A stretch of 64,000 nt of DNA from Megachile rotundata (Eukaryota; Arthropoda; Insecta; Hymenoptera; Megachilidae): contig NW_027473318.1 in assembly GCF_050947335.1 (NCBI RefSeq), forward strand, positions 2,790,001-2,854,000, written 5' to 3'. Within the stretch, counting starts at the first letter, position 1. Each line of letters starts with the position of its first letter. A program made the translations under genes and the position numbers. Under the pieces are notes generated by a model, which saw only the letters and a list, made by a program, of their open reading frames with translations, had not been told where the DNA came from and did no database searches. This document shows positions 11,345 through 25,892 of the stretch, one piece after another.

Positions 11345-13258
11345 GATTGTATGATTGTGACAGTATGATTGTGATTGTGTGATTGTGATTGTATGATTGT
11401 GATTGTATGATTGTGATTGTATGATTGTATTTGGGAGATTGTATTTGGGAGATTGTATTTGGGAGATTGTATTTGGGAGATTGTATTTGGGAGATTGTAA
11501 TTGTATGATTGCGATTGTATGATTGTGATTGTATGATTGCGATTGTATGATTGTGATTGTATGATTGTGATGTATGATTGTAATTGTATGATTATGATTG
11601 TATGATTGTGATTGTATGATTGTGATTGTATGATTGTATTTGGGAGATTGTATTTGGGAGATTGTAATTGTATGATTGCGATTGTATGATTGTGATTGTA
11701 TGATTGCGATTGTATGATTGTGATTGTATGATTGTGATGTATGATTGTAATTGTATGATTATGATTGTATGATTGTGATTGTATGATTGTCATGGTATGA
11801 TTGTGATGGTATGATTGTGATTGTATGATTGCGATCGTATGATTGTGATTGTATGATTATGATTGTATGATTGTGATTGTATGATTGCGATTGTATGATT
11901 GTGATTGTATGTTTATGATTGTATTTTTGTGATTTTATGATTGTGATTGTATGATTGTGATTGTATGATTGTGATTGTATGATTGCGATTGTATGAATGC
12001 GAATGTATGATTGTGATTGCATAATTGTGATTGTATGATTGTGATTGTATGATTGTGATTGTATGATTGTGATTGTATGATTGTGATTGTATGATTGTGA
12101 TTGTATGAATGCGATTGTATGATTGTGATTGCATAATTGTGATTGTATGATTGTGATTGTATGATTGCGATTGTATGATTGTGATTGTATGATTGTGATG
12201 TATGATTGTAATTGTATGATTATGATTGTATGATTGTGATTGTATGATTGTCATGGTATGATTGTGATGGTATGATTGTGATTGTATGATTGTGATTGTA
12301 TGATTGCGATTGTATGAATGCGATTGTATGATTGTGATTGCATAATTGTGATTGTATGATTGTGATTGTCTGATTGTGATTGTATGATTGTGAATGTATG
12401 ATTGTGGTTGTATGATTGTGATTGTATGAATGCGATTGTATGATTGTGATTGCATAATTGTGATTGTATGATTGTGATTGTATGATTGTGATTGTATGTT
12501 TGCGATTGTATGATTGTGATGTTATGATTGTGATTGTATGATTGTGATTGTATGAGTGTGATTGTCTGATTGTGGTTGTGCGTTTGTGATTGTACGATTG
12601 TGAATGTACGATTGTGATTGTATGATTGTGGTTGTATGAATATGATTGTATGATTGTGATTGCATGATTGTGATTGTATGATTGTGATTGTATGATTGTG
12701 ATTGTATGATTGTGATTGTATGAATGCGATTGTATGATTGTGATTGCATAATTGTGATTGTATGATTGTGATTGTATGATTGCGATTGTATGATTGTGAT
12801 TGTATGATTGTGATGTATGATTGTAATTGTATGATTATGATTGTATGATTGTGATTGTATGATTGTCATGGTATGATTGTGATGGTATGATTGTGATTGT
12901 ATGATTGCGATCGTATGATCCTGATTGTATGATTATGGTTGTATGATTGTGATTGTATGATTGCGATTGTATGATTGTGATTGTATGTTTATGATTGTAT
13001 TTTTGTGATTTTATGATTGTGATTGTATGATTGTGATTGTATGATTGTGATTGTATGATTGCGATTGTATGAATGCGATTGTATGATTGTGATTGCATAA
13101 TTGTGATTGTATGATTGTGATTGTATGATTGTGATTGTATGATTGTGATTGTATGATTGTGGTTGTATGATTGTGATTGTATGAATGCGATTGTATGATT
13201 GTGATTGCATAATTGTGATTGTATGATTGTGATTGTATGATTGTGATTGTATGTTTGC
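11345..13258. repeat. Tandem duplication C, copy 1 (1.9 kb)
   Basis: Matches 13,259-15,186 unit by unit. The offset is 1,914 bp at the left (a GACAG variant at 11,359 and 13,273) and 1,928 bp further in, one unit more. 1,928 equals 138 x 14 - 4, and four 13-bp units lie inside. The right end carries the GTTTGCGATTGTAT unit, which in copy 2 continues into GATTGTGATGTTAT. Confidence 0.85.
11423..11492 (+). repeat. TTGGGA cluster, 5 copies
   Basis: Five tandem copies, counterpart of 3,795 and, through the 1.9-kb duplication, of 13,337. Confidence 0.93.
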
Positions 13259-15186
13259 GATTGTATGATTGTGACAGTATGATTGTGATTGTGTGATTGT
13301 GATTGTATGATTGTGATTGTATGATTGTGATTGTATGATTGTATTTGGGAGATTGTATTTGGGAGATTGTATTTGGGAGATTGTATTTGGGAGATTGTAT
13401 TTGGGAGATTGTAATTGTATGATTGCGATTGTATGATTGTGATTGTATGATTGCGATTGTATGATTGTGATTGTATGATTGTGATGTATGATTGTAATTG
13501 TATGATTATGATTGTATGATTGTGATTGTATGATTGTGATTGTATGATTGTGATTGTATGATTGTATTTGGGAGATTGTATTTGGGAGATTGTAATTGTA
13601 TGATTGCGATTGTATGATTGTGATTGTATGATTGCGATTGTATGATTGTGATTGTATGATTGTGATGTATGATTGTAATTGTATGATTATGATTGTATGA
13701 TTGTGATTGTATGATTGTCATGGTATGATTGTGATGGTATGATTGTGATTGTATGATTGCGATCGTATGATTGTGATTGTATGATTATGATTGTATGATT
13801 GTGATTGTATGATTGCGATTGTATGATTGTGATTGTATGTTTATGATTGTATTTTTGTGATTTTATGATTGTGATTGTATGATTGTGATTGTATGATTGT
13901 GATTGTATGATTGCGATTGTATGAATGCGAATGTATGATTGTGATTGCATAATTGTGATTGTATGATTGTGATTGTATGATTGTGATTGTATGATTGTGA
14001 TTGTATGATTGTGATTGTATGATTGTGATTGTATGAATGCGATTGTATGATTGTGATTGCATAATTGTGATTGTATGATTGTGATTGTATGATTGCGATT
14101 GTATGATTGTGATTGTATGATTGTGATGTATGATTGTAATTGTATGATTATGATTGTATGATTGTGATTGTATGATTGTCATGGTATGATTGTGATGGTA
14201 TGATTGTGATTGTATGATTGTGATTGTATGATTGCGATTGTATGAATGCGATTGTATGATTGTGATTGCATAATTGTGATTGTATGATTGTGATTGTCTG
14301 ATTGTGATTGTATGATTGTGAATGTATGATTGTGGTTGTATGATTGTGATTGTATGAATGCGATTGTATGATTGTGATTGCATAATTGTGATTGTATGAT
14401 TGTGATTGTATGATTGTGATTGTATGTTTGCGATTGTATGATTGTGATGTTATGATTGTGATTGTATGATTGTGATTGTATGAGTGTGATTGTCTGATTG
14501 TGGTTGTGCGTTTGTGATTGTACGATTGTGAATGTACGATTGTGATTGTATGATTGTGGTTGTATGAATATGATTGTATGATTGTGATTGCATGATTGTG
14601 ATTGTATGATTGTGATTGTATGATTGTGATTGTATGATTGTGATTGTATGAATGCGATTGTATGATTGTGATTGCATAATTGTGATTGTATGATTGTGAT
14701 TGTATGATTGCGATTGTATGATTGTGATTGTATGATTGTGATGTATGATTGTAATTGTATGATTATGATTGTATGATTGTGATTGTATGATTGTCATGGT
14801 ATGATTGTGATGGTATGATTGTGATTGTATGATTGCGATCGTATGATCCTGATTGTATGATTATGGTTGTATGATTGTGATTGTATGATTGCGATTGTAT
14901 GATTGTGATTGTATGTTTATGATTGTATTTTTGTGATTTTATGATTGTGATTGTATGATTGTGATTGTATGATTGTGATTGTATGATTGCGATTGTATGA
15001 ATGCGATTGTATGATTGTGATTGCATAATTGTGATTGTATGACTGTGATTGTATGATTGTGATTGTATGATTGTGATTGTATGATTGTGGTTGTATGATT
15101 GTGATTGTATGAATGCGATTGTATGATTGTGATTGCATAATTGTGATTGTATGATTGTGATTGTATGATTGTGATTGTATGTTTGC
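13259..15186. repeat. Tandem duplication C, copy 2 (1.9 kb)
   Basis: Directly follows copy 1. The junction, at about 13,247-13,275, joins the end of the GTTTGCG landmark to the GACAG-bearing unit, a pairing I do not see elsewhere. That marks it as the exchange point. Contains a five-copy cluster at 13,337-13,406 and T-rich landmarks at 13,839 and 14,915. After 15,186 the array continues with the normal landmark order. Confidence 0.85.
13337..13406 (+). repeat. TTGGGA cluster, 5 copies
   Basis: Five tandem copies close to the right of the 1.9-kb duplication junction. Confidence 0.93.
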
Positions 15187-15604
15187 GATTGTATGATTGT
15201 GATGTTATGATTGTGATTGTATGATTGTGATTGTATGAGTGTGATTGTCTGATTGTGGTTGTGCGTTTGTGATTGTACGATTGTGAATGTACGATTGTGA
15301 TTGTATGATTGTGGTTGTATGAATATGATTGTATGATTGTGATTGCATGATTGTGATTGTATGATTGTGATTGCATGATTTTGAATGTATGATTGTGATT
15401 GTATGATTGCGATTGTATGATTGTGATTGTATGATTGCGATTGTATGATTGTGATTGTATGAGTGTGATTGTCTGATTGTGGTTGTGCGTTTGTGATTGT
15501 ACGATTGTGAATGTACGATTGTGATTGTATGATTGTGGTTGTATGAATATGATTGTATGATTGTGATTGCATGATTGTGATTGTATGATTGTGATTGTAT
15601 GATT

Positions 15605-18173
15605 GTGATTGTATGATTGTGATTGTATGATTGTGATTGTATGATTGTGATAGTATGATTGTGATTGTATGATTGTGACTGTATGATTGTGATTGTATGA
15701 TTGTATTTGGGAGATTGTATTTGGGAGATTGTAACTGTATGATTGCGATTGTATGATTGTGATTGTATGATTGCGATTGTATGATTGCGGTTGTATGATT
15801 GTGATGTATGATTGTAATTGTATGATTATGATTGTATGATTGTGATTGTATGATTGTGATTGTATGATTGTATTTGGGAGATTGTATTTGGGAGATTGTA
15901 ATTGTATGATTCCGATTGTATGATTGTGATTGTATGATTGCGATTGTATGATTGTGATTGTATGATTGTGATGTATGATTGTAATTGTATGATTATGATT
16001 GTATGATTGTGATTGTATGATTGTGATGGTATGATTGTGATGGTATTATTGTGATTGTATGATTGCGATCGCATGATTGTGATTGTGTGATTATGATTGT
16101 ATGATTGTGATTGTATGATTGCGATTGTATGATTGTCATTGTATGATTATGATTGTATTTTTGTGATTTTATGATTGTGATTGTATGATTGTGATTGTAT
16201 GATTGTGATTGTATGATTGCGATTGTATGAATGCGATTGTATGAATGTGATTGCATAATTGTGATTGTATGATTGTGATTGTATGATTGTGATTGTATGA
16301 TTGTGATTGTATGATTGTGATTGTATGATTGTGATTGTATGATTGTGATTGTATGATTGTGATTGTATGATTGTGATTGTATGATTGTAATTGTATGATT
16401 ATGATTGTATGATTGTGATTGTATGATTGAGATTCTATGATTGTGATTGTATGATTGCGATTGTATGATTGTCATTGTATGATTGTGATTGTATGATTGT
16501 GATTGTATGATTGTGATTGTATGATTGTGATTGTATGATTGTGATTGTATGATTGTGATTGTATGATTGTGATTGCATGATTGTGATTGTATGATTGTGA
16601 AAGTATGATTGTGATTGTATGATTGTGATTGTATGATTGTGATTGTATGATTGTGATTGCATGATTGCGATTGTATGATTGTGATTGTATGTTTATGATT
16701 GTATTTTTGTGATTTTATGATTGTGATTGTATGATTGTGATTGCATGATTGTGATTGTATGATTGTAATTGTATGATTGTGATTGTATGATTATGATTTT
16801 ATGATTGTGATTGCATGATTGTGATTGTATGGTTGTGATTGTATGATTGTGATTGTATGATTGTGACAGTATGATTGTGATTGTATGATTGTGATTGTAT
16901 GATTGTGATTGTATGATTGTATTTGGGAGATTGTATTTGGGAGATTGTATTTGGGAGATTGTATTTGGGAGATTGTATTTGGGAGATTGTAATTGTATGA
17001 TTGCGATTGTATGATTGTGATTGTATGATTGCGATTGTATGATTGTGATTGTATGATTGTGATGTATGATTGTAATTGTATGATTATGATTGTATGATTG
17101 TGATTGTATGATTGTGATTGTATGATTGTGTTTGGGAGATTGTATTTGGGAGATTGTAATTGTATGATTGCGATTGTATGATTGTGATTGTATGATTGCG
17201 ATTGTATGATTGTGATTGTATGATTGTGATGTATAATAGTAATTGTATGATTATGATTGTATGATTGTGATTGTATGATTGTCATGGTATGATTGTGATG
17301 GTATGATTGTGATTGTATGATTGCGATCGTATGATTGTGATTGTATGATTATGATTGTATGATTGTGATTGTATGATTGCGATTGTATGATTGTGATTGT
17401 ATGTTTATGATTGTATTTTTGTGATTTTATGATTGTGATTGTATGATTGTGATTGTATGATTGTGATTGTATGATTGCGATTGTATGAATGCGATTGTAT
17501 GATTGTGATTGTATGATTGTGATTGTATGATTGTGATTGTATGATTGTGGTTGTATGATTGTGATTGTATGAATGCGATTGTATGATTGTGATTGCATAA
17601 TAGTGATTGTATGATTGTGATTGTATGATTGTGATTGTATGTTTGCGATTGTATGATTGTGATGTTATGATTGTGATTGTATGATTGTGATTGTATGATT
17701 GTGATTGTATGATTGTGATTGTATGAGTGTGATTGTCTGATTGTGGTTGTGCGTTTGTGATTGTACGATTGTGAATGTACGATTGTGATTGTATGATTGT
17801 GGTTGTATGAATATGATTGTATGATTGTGATTGCATGATTGTGATTGTATGATTGTGATTGTATGATTGTGATTGTATGATTGTGATTGTATGATTGTGA
17901 TTGTCTGATTGTGGTTGTGCGATTGTGATTGTATGATTGTGATTCTGTGATTGTGATTGTATGATTGTGATTGTATGATTGTGATTGTATGATTGTATTT
18001 GGGAGATTGTATTTGGGAGATTGTATTTGGGAGATTGTAATTGTATGATTGCGATTGTATGATTGTGATTGTATGATTGCGATTGTATGATTGTGATTGT
18101 ATGATTGTGATGTATGATTGTAATTGTATGATTGCGATGTATGACTGTAATTGTATGATTGTGATTGTATGAT
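15605..18173. repeat. Segmental copy D2 (partner 5,395-7,930)
   Basis: Second copy of 5,395-7,930, with two additional plain units between about 16,300 and 16,400. Its part from about 16,700 on is the start of the 5,921-bp tandem duplication. So D2 arrived before that duplication occurred, or was copied again by it. Confidence 0.85.
16915..16984 (+). repeat. TTGGGA cluster, 5 copies
   Basis: Five tandem copies near the start of the first 5,921-bp duplicate; counterpart at 22,836. Confidence 0.93.
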
Positions 18174-20656
18174 TGTGATTGTATGATTGTGATTGTATGA
18201 TTATGATAGTATGATTGTGATTGTATGATTGTGACTGTATGATTGTGATTGTATGATTGTATTTGGGAGATTGTATTTGGGAGATTGTATTTGGGAGATT
18301 GTAACTGTATGATTGCGATTGTATGATTGTGATTGTATGATTGCGATTGTATGATTGCGGTTGTATGATTGTGATGTATGATTGTAATTGTATGATTATG
18401 ATTGTATGATTGTGATTGTATGATTGTGATTGTATGATTGTATTTGGGAGATTGTATTTGGGAGATTGTAATTGTATGATTGCGATTGTATGATTGTGAT
18501 TGTATGATTGCGATTGTATGATTGTGATTGTATGATTGTGATGTATGATTGTAATTGTATGATTATGATTGTATGATTGTGATTGTATGATTGTGATGGT
18601 ATGATTGTGATTGTATGATTGTATTTGGGAGATTGTATTTGGGAGATTGTATTTGGGAGATTGTAATTGTATGATTGCGATTGTATGATTGTGATTGTAT
18701 GATTGTGTTTGTATGATTGTGATTGTATGATTGTGATTGTATGAGTGTGATTGACTGATTGTGGTTGTGCGATTGTGATTGTACGATTGTGATTGTACGA
18801 TTGTGATTGTATGATTGTGATTGTATGATTATGATTGTATGATTGTGATTGCATGATTGTGATTGTATGATTGTGATTGCATGATTTTGAATGTATGATT
18901 CTGATTGTATGATTGTGATTGTATGATTGTGATTGTATGATTGTGAGTGTATGATTGTGATTATATGATTGTGATTGTATGATTGTGATAGTATGATTGT
19001 GATTGTATGATTGTGATTGCATGATTGTGATTGTATGATTGCAATTGTATGATTGTGATTGTATGATTATGATTTTATGATTGTGATTGCATGATTGTGA
19101 TTGTATGGTTGTGATTGTATGATTGTGATTGTATGATTGTGACAGTATGATTGTGATTGTTTGATTGTGATTGTATGATTGTGATTGTATGATTGTGATT
19201 GTATGATTGTGATTGTATGATTCTATTTGGGAGATTGTATTTGGGAGATTGTATTTGGGAGATTGTATTTGGGAGATTGTAATTGTATGATTGCGATTGT
19301 ATGATTGTGATTGTATGATTGTGATGTATGATTGTAATTGTATGATTATGATTGTATGATTGTGATTGTATGATTGTGATTGTATGATTGTGATTGTATG
19401 ATTGTATTTGGGAGATTGTATTTGGGAGATTGTAATTGTATGATTGCGATTGTATGATTGTGATTCTATGATTGTGATCGTATGGTTGTGATTGTATGAT
19501 TGTGATTGTGTGAGTGTGATTGTCTGATTGTGGTTGTGCGTTTGTGATTGTACGATTGTGAATGTACGATTGTGATTGTATGATTGTGGTTGTATGAATA
19601 TGATTGTATGATTGTGATTGCATGATTGTGATTGTATGATTGTGGTTGTATGATTGTGATTGTATGAATGCGATTGTATGATTGTGATTGCATAATTGTG
19701 ATTGTATGATTGTGATTGTATGATTGTGATTGTATGTTTGCGATTGTATGATTGTGATGTTATGATTGTGATTGTATGATTGTGATTGTGTGAGTGTGAT
19801 TGTCTGATTGTGGTTGTGCGTTTGTGATTGTACGATTGTGAATGTACGATTGTGATTGTATGATTGTGGTTGTATGAATATGATTGTATGATTGTGATTG
19901 CATGATTGTGATTGTATGATTGTGATTGTATGATTGTGATTGTATGATTGTGATTGTATGATTGTGATTGTATGATTGTGATTGTATGAATGCGATTGTA
20001 TGATTGTGATTGCATAATTGTGATTGTATGATTGTGATTGTATGATTGCGATTGTATGATTGTGATTGTATGATTGTGATGTATGATTGTAATTGTATGA
20101 TTATGATTGTATGATTGTGATTGTATGATTGTCATGGTATGATTGTGATGGTATGATTGTGATTGTATGATTGCGATCGTATGATTCTGATTGTATGATT
20201 ATGGTTGTATGATTGTGATTGTATGATTGCGATTGTATGATTGTGATTGTATGTTTATGATTGTATTTTTGTGATTTTATGATTGTGATTGTATGATTGT
20301 GATTGTATGATTGTGATTGTATGATTGCGATTGTATGAATGCGATTGTATGATTGTGATTGCATAATTGTGATTGTATGATTGTGATTGTATGATTGCGA
20401 TTGTATGATTGTGATTGTATGATTGTGATGTATGATTGTAATTGTATGATTATGATTGTATGATTGTGATTGTATGATTGTCATGGTATGATTGTGATGG
20501 TATGATTGTGATTGTATGATTGTGATGTATGATTGTAATTGTATGATTATGATTGTATGATTGTGATTGTATGATTGAGATTGTATGATTGTGATTGTAT
20601 GATTGCGATTGTATGATTGTGATTGTATGATTGTGATTGTATGATTGTGATTGTAT
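17991..20656. repeat. 2,666-bp higher-order unit, copy 1
   Basis: Anchored at the three-copy TTGGGA cluster. 2,666 equals 191 x 14 - 8, and eight 13-bp units are inside (near 18,370, 18,540, 19,322, 20,078, 20,409, 20,522, 20,770 for the first unit of a close pair, and 20,793 just past the nominal end; the count holds for any phase of the period). A second anchor, TTATGATAG, stands at 18,201 and recurs at 20,867, 24,122, 26,788 and 30,587. Confidence 0.88.
19219..19274 (+). repeat. TTGGGA cluster, 4 copies, first one GATTCT
   Basis: Four copies, the first reading GATTCTATTTGGGA. The same mark is present in all sister copies at 21,885, 25,140, 27,806, 28,939 and 31,605, which makes it a good tag for the 2,666-bp unit. 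Confidence 0.92.
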
Positions 20657-22600
20657 GATTGTATTTGGGAGATTGTATTTGGGAGATTGTATTTGGGAGA
20701 TTGTAATTGTATGATTGCGATTGTATGATTGTGATTGTATGATTGCGATTGTATGATTGTGATTGTATGATTGTGATGTATGATTGTAATTGTATGATTG
20801 CGATGTATGACTGTAATTGTATGATTGTGATTGTATGATTGTGATTGTATGATTGTGATTGTATGATTATGATAGTATGATTGTGATTGTATGATTGTGA
20901 CTGTATGATTGTGATTGTATGATTGTATTTGGGAGATTGTATTTGGGAGATTGTATTTGGGAGATTGTAACTGTATGATTGCGATTGTATGATTGTGATT
21001 GTATGATTGCGATTGTATGATTGCGGTTGTATGATTGTGATGTATGATTGTAATTGTATGATTATGATTGTATGATTGTGATTGTATGATTGTGATTGTA
21101 TGATTGTATTTGGGAGATTGTATTTGGGAGATTGTAATTGTATGATTGCGATTGTATGATTGTGATTGTATGATTGCGATTGTATGATTGTGATTGTATG
21201 ATTGTGATGTATGATTGTAATTGTATGATTATGATTGTATGATTGTGATTGTATGATTGTGATGGTATGATTGTGATTGTATGATTGTATTTGGGAGATT
21301 GTATTTGGGAGATTGTATTTGGGAGATTGTAATTGTATGATTGCGATTGTATGATTGTGATTGTATGATTGTGTTTGTATGATTGTGATTGTATGATTGT
21401 GATTGTATGAGTGTGATTGACTGATTGTGGTTGTGCGATTGTGATTGTACGATTGTGATTGTACGATTGTGATTGTATGATTGTGATTGTATGATTATGA
21501 TTGTATGATTGTGATTGCATGATTGTGATTGTATGATTGTGATTGCATGATTTTGAATGTATGATTCTGATTGTATGATTGTGATTGTATGATTGTGATT
21601 GTATGATTGTGAGTGTATGATTGTGATTATATGATTGTGATTGTATGATTGTGATAGTATGATTGTGATTGTATGATTGTGATTGCATGATTGTGATTGT
21701 ATGATTGCAATTGTATGATTGTGATTGTATGATTATGATTTTATGATTGTGATTGCATGATTGTGATTGTATGGTTGTGATTGTATGATTGTGATTGTAT
21801 GATTGTGACAGTATGATTGTGATTGTTTGATTGTGATTGTATGATTGTGATTGTATGATTGTGATTGTATGATTGTGATTGTATGATTCTATTTGGGAGA
21901 TTGTATTTGGGAGATTGTATTTGGGAGATTGTATTTGGGAGATTGTAATTGTATGATTGCGATTGTATGATTGTGATTGTATGATTGTGATGTATGATTG
22001 TAATTGTATGATTATGATTGTATGATTGTGATTGTATGATTGTGATTGTATGATTGTGATTGTATGATTGTATTTGGGAGATTGTATTTGGGAGATTGTA
22101 ATTGTATGATTGCGATTGTATGATTGTGATTCTATGATTGTGATTGTATGGTTGTGATTGTATGATTGTGATTGTGTGAGTGTGATTGTCTGATTGTGGT
22201 TGTGCGTTTGTGATTGTACGATTGTGAATGTACGATTGTGATTGTATGATTGTGGTTGTATGAATATGATTGTATGATTGTGATTGCATGATTGTGATTG
22301 TATGATTGTGGTTGTATGATTGTGATTGTATGAATGCGATTGTATGATTGTGATTGCATAATTGTGATTGTATGATTGTGATTGTATGATTGTGATTGTA
22401 TGTTTGCGATTGTATGATTGTGATGTTATGATTGTGATTGTATGATTGTGATTGTGTGAGTGTGATTGTCTGATTGTGGTTGTGCGTTTGTGATTGTACG
22501 ATTGTGAATGTACGATTGTGAATGTACGATTGTGATTGTATGATTGTGGTTGTATGAATATGATTGTATGATTGTGATTGCATGATTGTGATTGTATGAT
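20657..22600. repeat. 2,666-bp higher-order unit, copy 2 (incomplete)
   Basis: Follows copy 1 in tandem and matches it for about 1.94 kb. Its last part is replaced where the 5,921-bp copy 2 begins. A unit GATTGTGAATGTAC is doubled here near 22,501-22,530 but single in the sister copies, which distinguishes this copy. Confidence 0.85.
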
Positions 22601-22835
22601 TGTGATTGCATGATTGTGATTGTATGATTGCAATTGTATGATTGTGATTGTATGATTGTGATTGCATGATTGTGATTGTATGATTGCAATTGTATGATTG
22701 TGATTGTATGATTATGATTTTATGATTGTGATTGCATGATTGTGATTGTATGGTTGTGATTGTATGATTGTGATTGTATGATTGTGACAGTATGATTGTG
22801 ATTGTATGATTGTGATTGTATGATTGTGATTGTAT

Positions 22836-22905
22836 GATTGTATTTGGGAGATTGTATTTGGGAGATTGTATTTGGGAGATTGTATTTGGGAGATTGTATT
22901 TGGGA
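22836..22905 (+). repeat. TTGGGA cluster, 5 copies
   Basis: Five tandem copies, 5,921 bp from the cluster at 16,915. Confidence 0.93.
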
Positions 22906-25880
22906 GATTGTAATTGTATGATTGCGATTGTATGATTGTGATTGTATGATTGCGATTGTATGATTGTGATTGTATGATTGTGATGTATGATTGTAATTGT
23001 ATGATTATGATTGTATGATTGTGATTGTATGATTGTGATTGTATGATTGTGTTTGGGAGATTGTATTTGGGAGATTGTAATTGTATGATTGCGATTGTAT
23101 GATTGTGATTGTATGATTGCGATTGTATGATTGTGATTGTATGATTGTGATGTATAATAGTAATTGTATGATTATGATTGTATGATTGTGATTGTATGAT
23201 TGTCATGGTATGATTGTGATGGTATGATTGTGATTGTATGATTGCGATCGTATGATTGTGATTGTATGATTATGATTGTATGATTGTGATTGTATGATTG
23301 CGATTGTATGATTGTGATTGTATGTTTATGATTGTATTTTTGTGATTTTATGATTGTGATTGTATGATTGTGATTGTATGATTGTGATTGTATGATTGCG
23401 ATTGTATGAATGCGATTGTATGATTGTGATTGTATGATTGTGATTGTATGATTGTGATTGTATGATTGTGGTTGTATGATTGTGATTGTATGAATGCGAT
23501 TGTATGATTGTGATTGCATAATAGTGATTGTATGATTGTGATTGTATGATTGTGATTGTATGTTTGCGATTGTATGATTGTGATGTTATGATTGTGATTG
23601 TATGATTGTGATTGTATGATTGTGATTGTATGATTGTGATTGTATGAGTGTGATTGTCTGATTGTGGTTGTGCGTTTGTGATTGTACGATTGTGAATGTA
23701 CGATTGTGATTGTATGATTGTGGTTGTATGAATATGATTGTATGATTGTGATTGCATGATTGTGATTGTATGATTGTGATTGTATGATTGTGATTGTATG
23801 ATTGTGATTGTATGATTGTGATTGTCTGATTGTGGTTGTGCGATTGTGATTGTATGATTGTGATTCTGTGATTGTGATTGTATGATTGTGATTGTATGAT
23901 TGTGATTGTATGATTGTATTTGGGAGATTGTATTTGGGAGATTGTATTTGGGAGATTGTAATTGTATGATTGCGATTGTATGATTGTGATTGTATGATTG
24001 CGATTGTATGATTGTGATTGTATGATTGTGATGTATGATTGTAATTGTATGATTGCGATGTATGACTGTAATTGTATGATTGTGATTGTATGATTGTGAT
24101 TGTATGATTGTGATTGTATGATTATGATAGTATGATTGTGATTGTATGATTGTGACTGTATGATTGTGATTGTATGATTGTATTTGGGAGATTGTATTTG
24201 GGAGATTGTATTTGGGAGATTGTAACTGTATGATTGCGATTGTATGATTGTGATTGTATGATTGCGATTGTATGATTGCGGTTGTATGATTGTGATGTAT
24301 GATTGTAATTGTATGATTATGATTGTATGATTGTGATTGTATGATTGTGATTGTATGATTGTATTTGGGAGATTGTATTTGGGAGATTGTAATTGTATGA
24401 TTGCGATTGTATGATTGTGATTGTATGATTGCGATTGTATGATTGTGATTGTATGATTGTGATGTATGATTGTAATTGTATGATTATGATTGTATGATTG
24501 TGATTGTATGATTGTGATGGTATGATTGTGATTGTATGATTGTATTTGGGAGATTGTATTTGGGAGATTGTATTTGGGAGATTGTAATTGTATGATTGCG
24601 ATTGTATGATTGTGATTGTATGATTGTGTTTGTATGATTGTGATTGTATGATTGTGATTGTATGAGTGTGATTGACTGATTGTGGTTGTGCGATTGTGAT
24701 TGTACGATTGTGATTGTACGATTGTGATTGTATGATTGTGATTGTATGATTATGATTGTATGATTGTGATTGCATGATTGTGATTGTATGATTGTGATTG
24801 CATGATTTTGAATGTATGATTCTGATTGTATGATTGTGATTGTATGATTGTGATTGTATGATTGTGAGTGTATGATTGTGATTATATGATTGTGATTGTA
24901 TGATTGTGATAGTATGATTGTGATTGTATGATTGTGATTGCATGATTGTGATTGTATGATTGCAATTGTATGATTGTGATTGTATGATTATGATTTTATG
25001 ATTGTGATTGCATGATTGTGATTGTATGGTTGTGATTGTATGATTGTGATTGTATGATTGTGACAGTATGATTGTGATTGTTTGATTGTGATTGTATGAT
25101 TGTGATTGTATGATTGTGATTGTATGATTGTGATTGTATGATTCTATTTGGGAGATTGTATTTGGGAGATTGTATTTGGGAGATTGTATTTGGGAGATTG
25201 TAATTGTATGATTGCGATTGTATGATTGTGATTGTATGATTGTGATGTATGATTGTAATTGTATGATTATGATTGTATGATTGTGATTGTATGATTGTGA
25301 TTGTATGATTGTGATTGTATGATTGTATTTGGGAGATTGTATTTGGGAGATTGTAATTGTATGATTGCGATTGTATGATTGTGATTCTATGATTGTGATC
25401 GTATGGTTGTGATTGTATGATTGTGATTGTGTGAGTGTGATTGTCTGATTGTGGTTGTGCGTTTGTGATTGTACGATTGTGAATGTACGATTGTGATTGT
25501 ATGATTGTGGTTGTATGAATATGATTGTATGATTGTGATTGCATGATTGTGATTGTATGATTGTGGTTGTATGATTGTGATTGTATGAATGCGATTGTAT
25601 GATTGTGATTGCATAATTGTGATTGTATGATTGTGATTGTATGATTGTGATTGTATGTTTGCGATTGTATGATTGTGATGTTATGATTGTGATTGTATGA
25701 TTGTGATTGTGTGAGTGTGATTGTCTGATTGTGGTTGTGCGTTTGTGATTGTACGATTGTGAATGTACGATTGTGATTGTATGATTGTGGTTGTATGAAT
25801 ATGATTGTATGATTGTGATTGCATGATTGTGATTGTATGATTGTGATTGTATGATTGTGATTGTATGATTGTGATTGTAT

Positions 25881-25892
25881 GATTGATTGTAT
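25881..25892 (+). repeat. 12-bp unit, unique length error
   Basis: GATTGATTGTAT lacks two bases relative to the consensus. The 5,921-bp sister copy (about 19,960) and the other higher-order units have a normal unit here. It shifts the register by -2 until position 26,298. Confidence 0.9.

Larger units (their letters stand above)
9526..12030. repeat. Segmental copy B2 (partner 1,800-4,400)
   Basis: Second copy of 1,800-4,400 without the seven-unit insertion. It carries five-copy clusters at 10,486-10,555 and 11,423-11,492 and the second form of the cytosine block near 10,024 and 11,215. Its right end overlaps the 1.9-kb tandem duplication that begins at about 11,345. Confidence 0.82.
16700..22620. 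repeat. Tandem duplication E, copy 1 (5,921 bp)
   Basis: Matches 22,621-28,530 at a constant offset of 5,921 bp, apart from a short -2/+2 excursion in copy 2. 5,921 equals 424 x 14 - 15, and I count fifteen 13-bp units inside. It contains a nested 2,666-bp tandem duplication (about 17,950-20,615 and 20,616-22,600), which was therefore present before this larger event. Cluster starts: 16,915, 17,124, 17,991, 18,255, 18,436, 18,617, 19,219, 19,400, 20,657, 20,921, 21,102, 21,283, 21,885 and 22,066. Confidence 0.9.

Noticed and set aside
18396..20135. Long - strand open frame of 579 codons (same at 30,782-32,521), and about 120 shorter ones across the window
   Set aside because: All translate the 14-bp satellite: the peptide is the repeat QSQSYNHNHTITII with substitutions. 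Starts come from GCAT variant units and stops from GTTTAT or TTATG variant units. Frames overlap in different phases, and nothing resembles a gene boundary.
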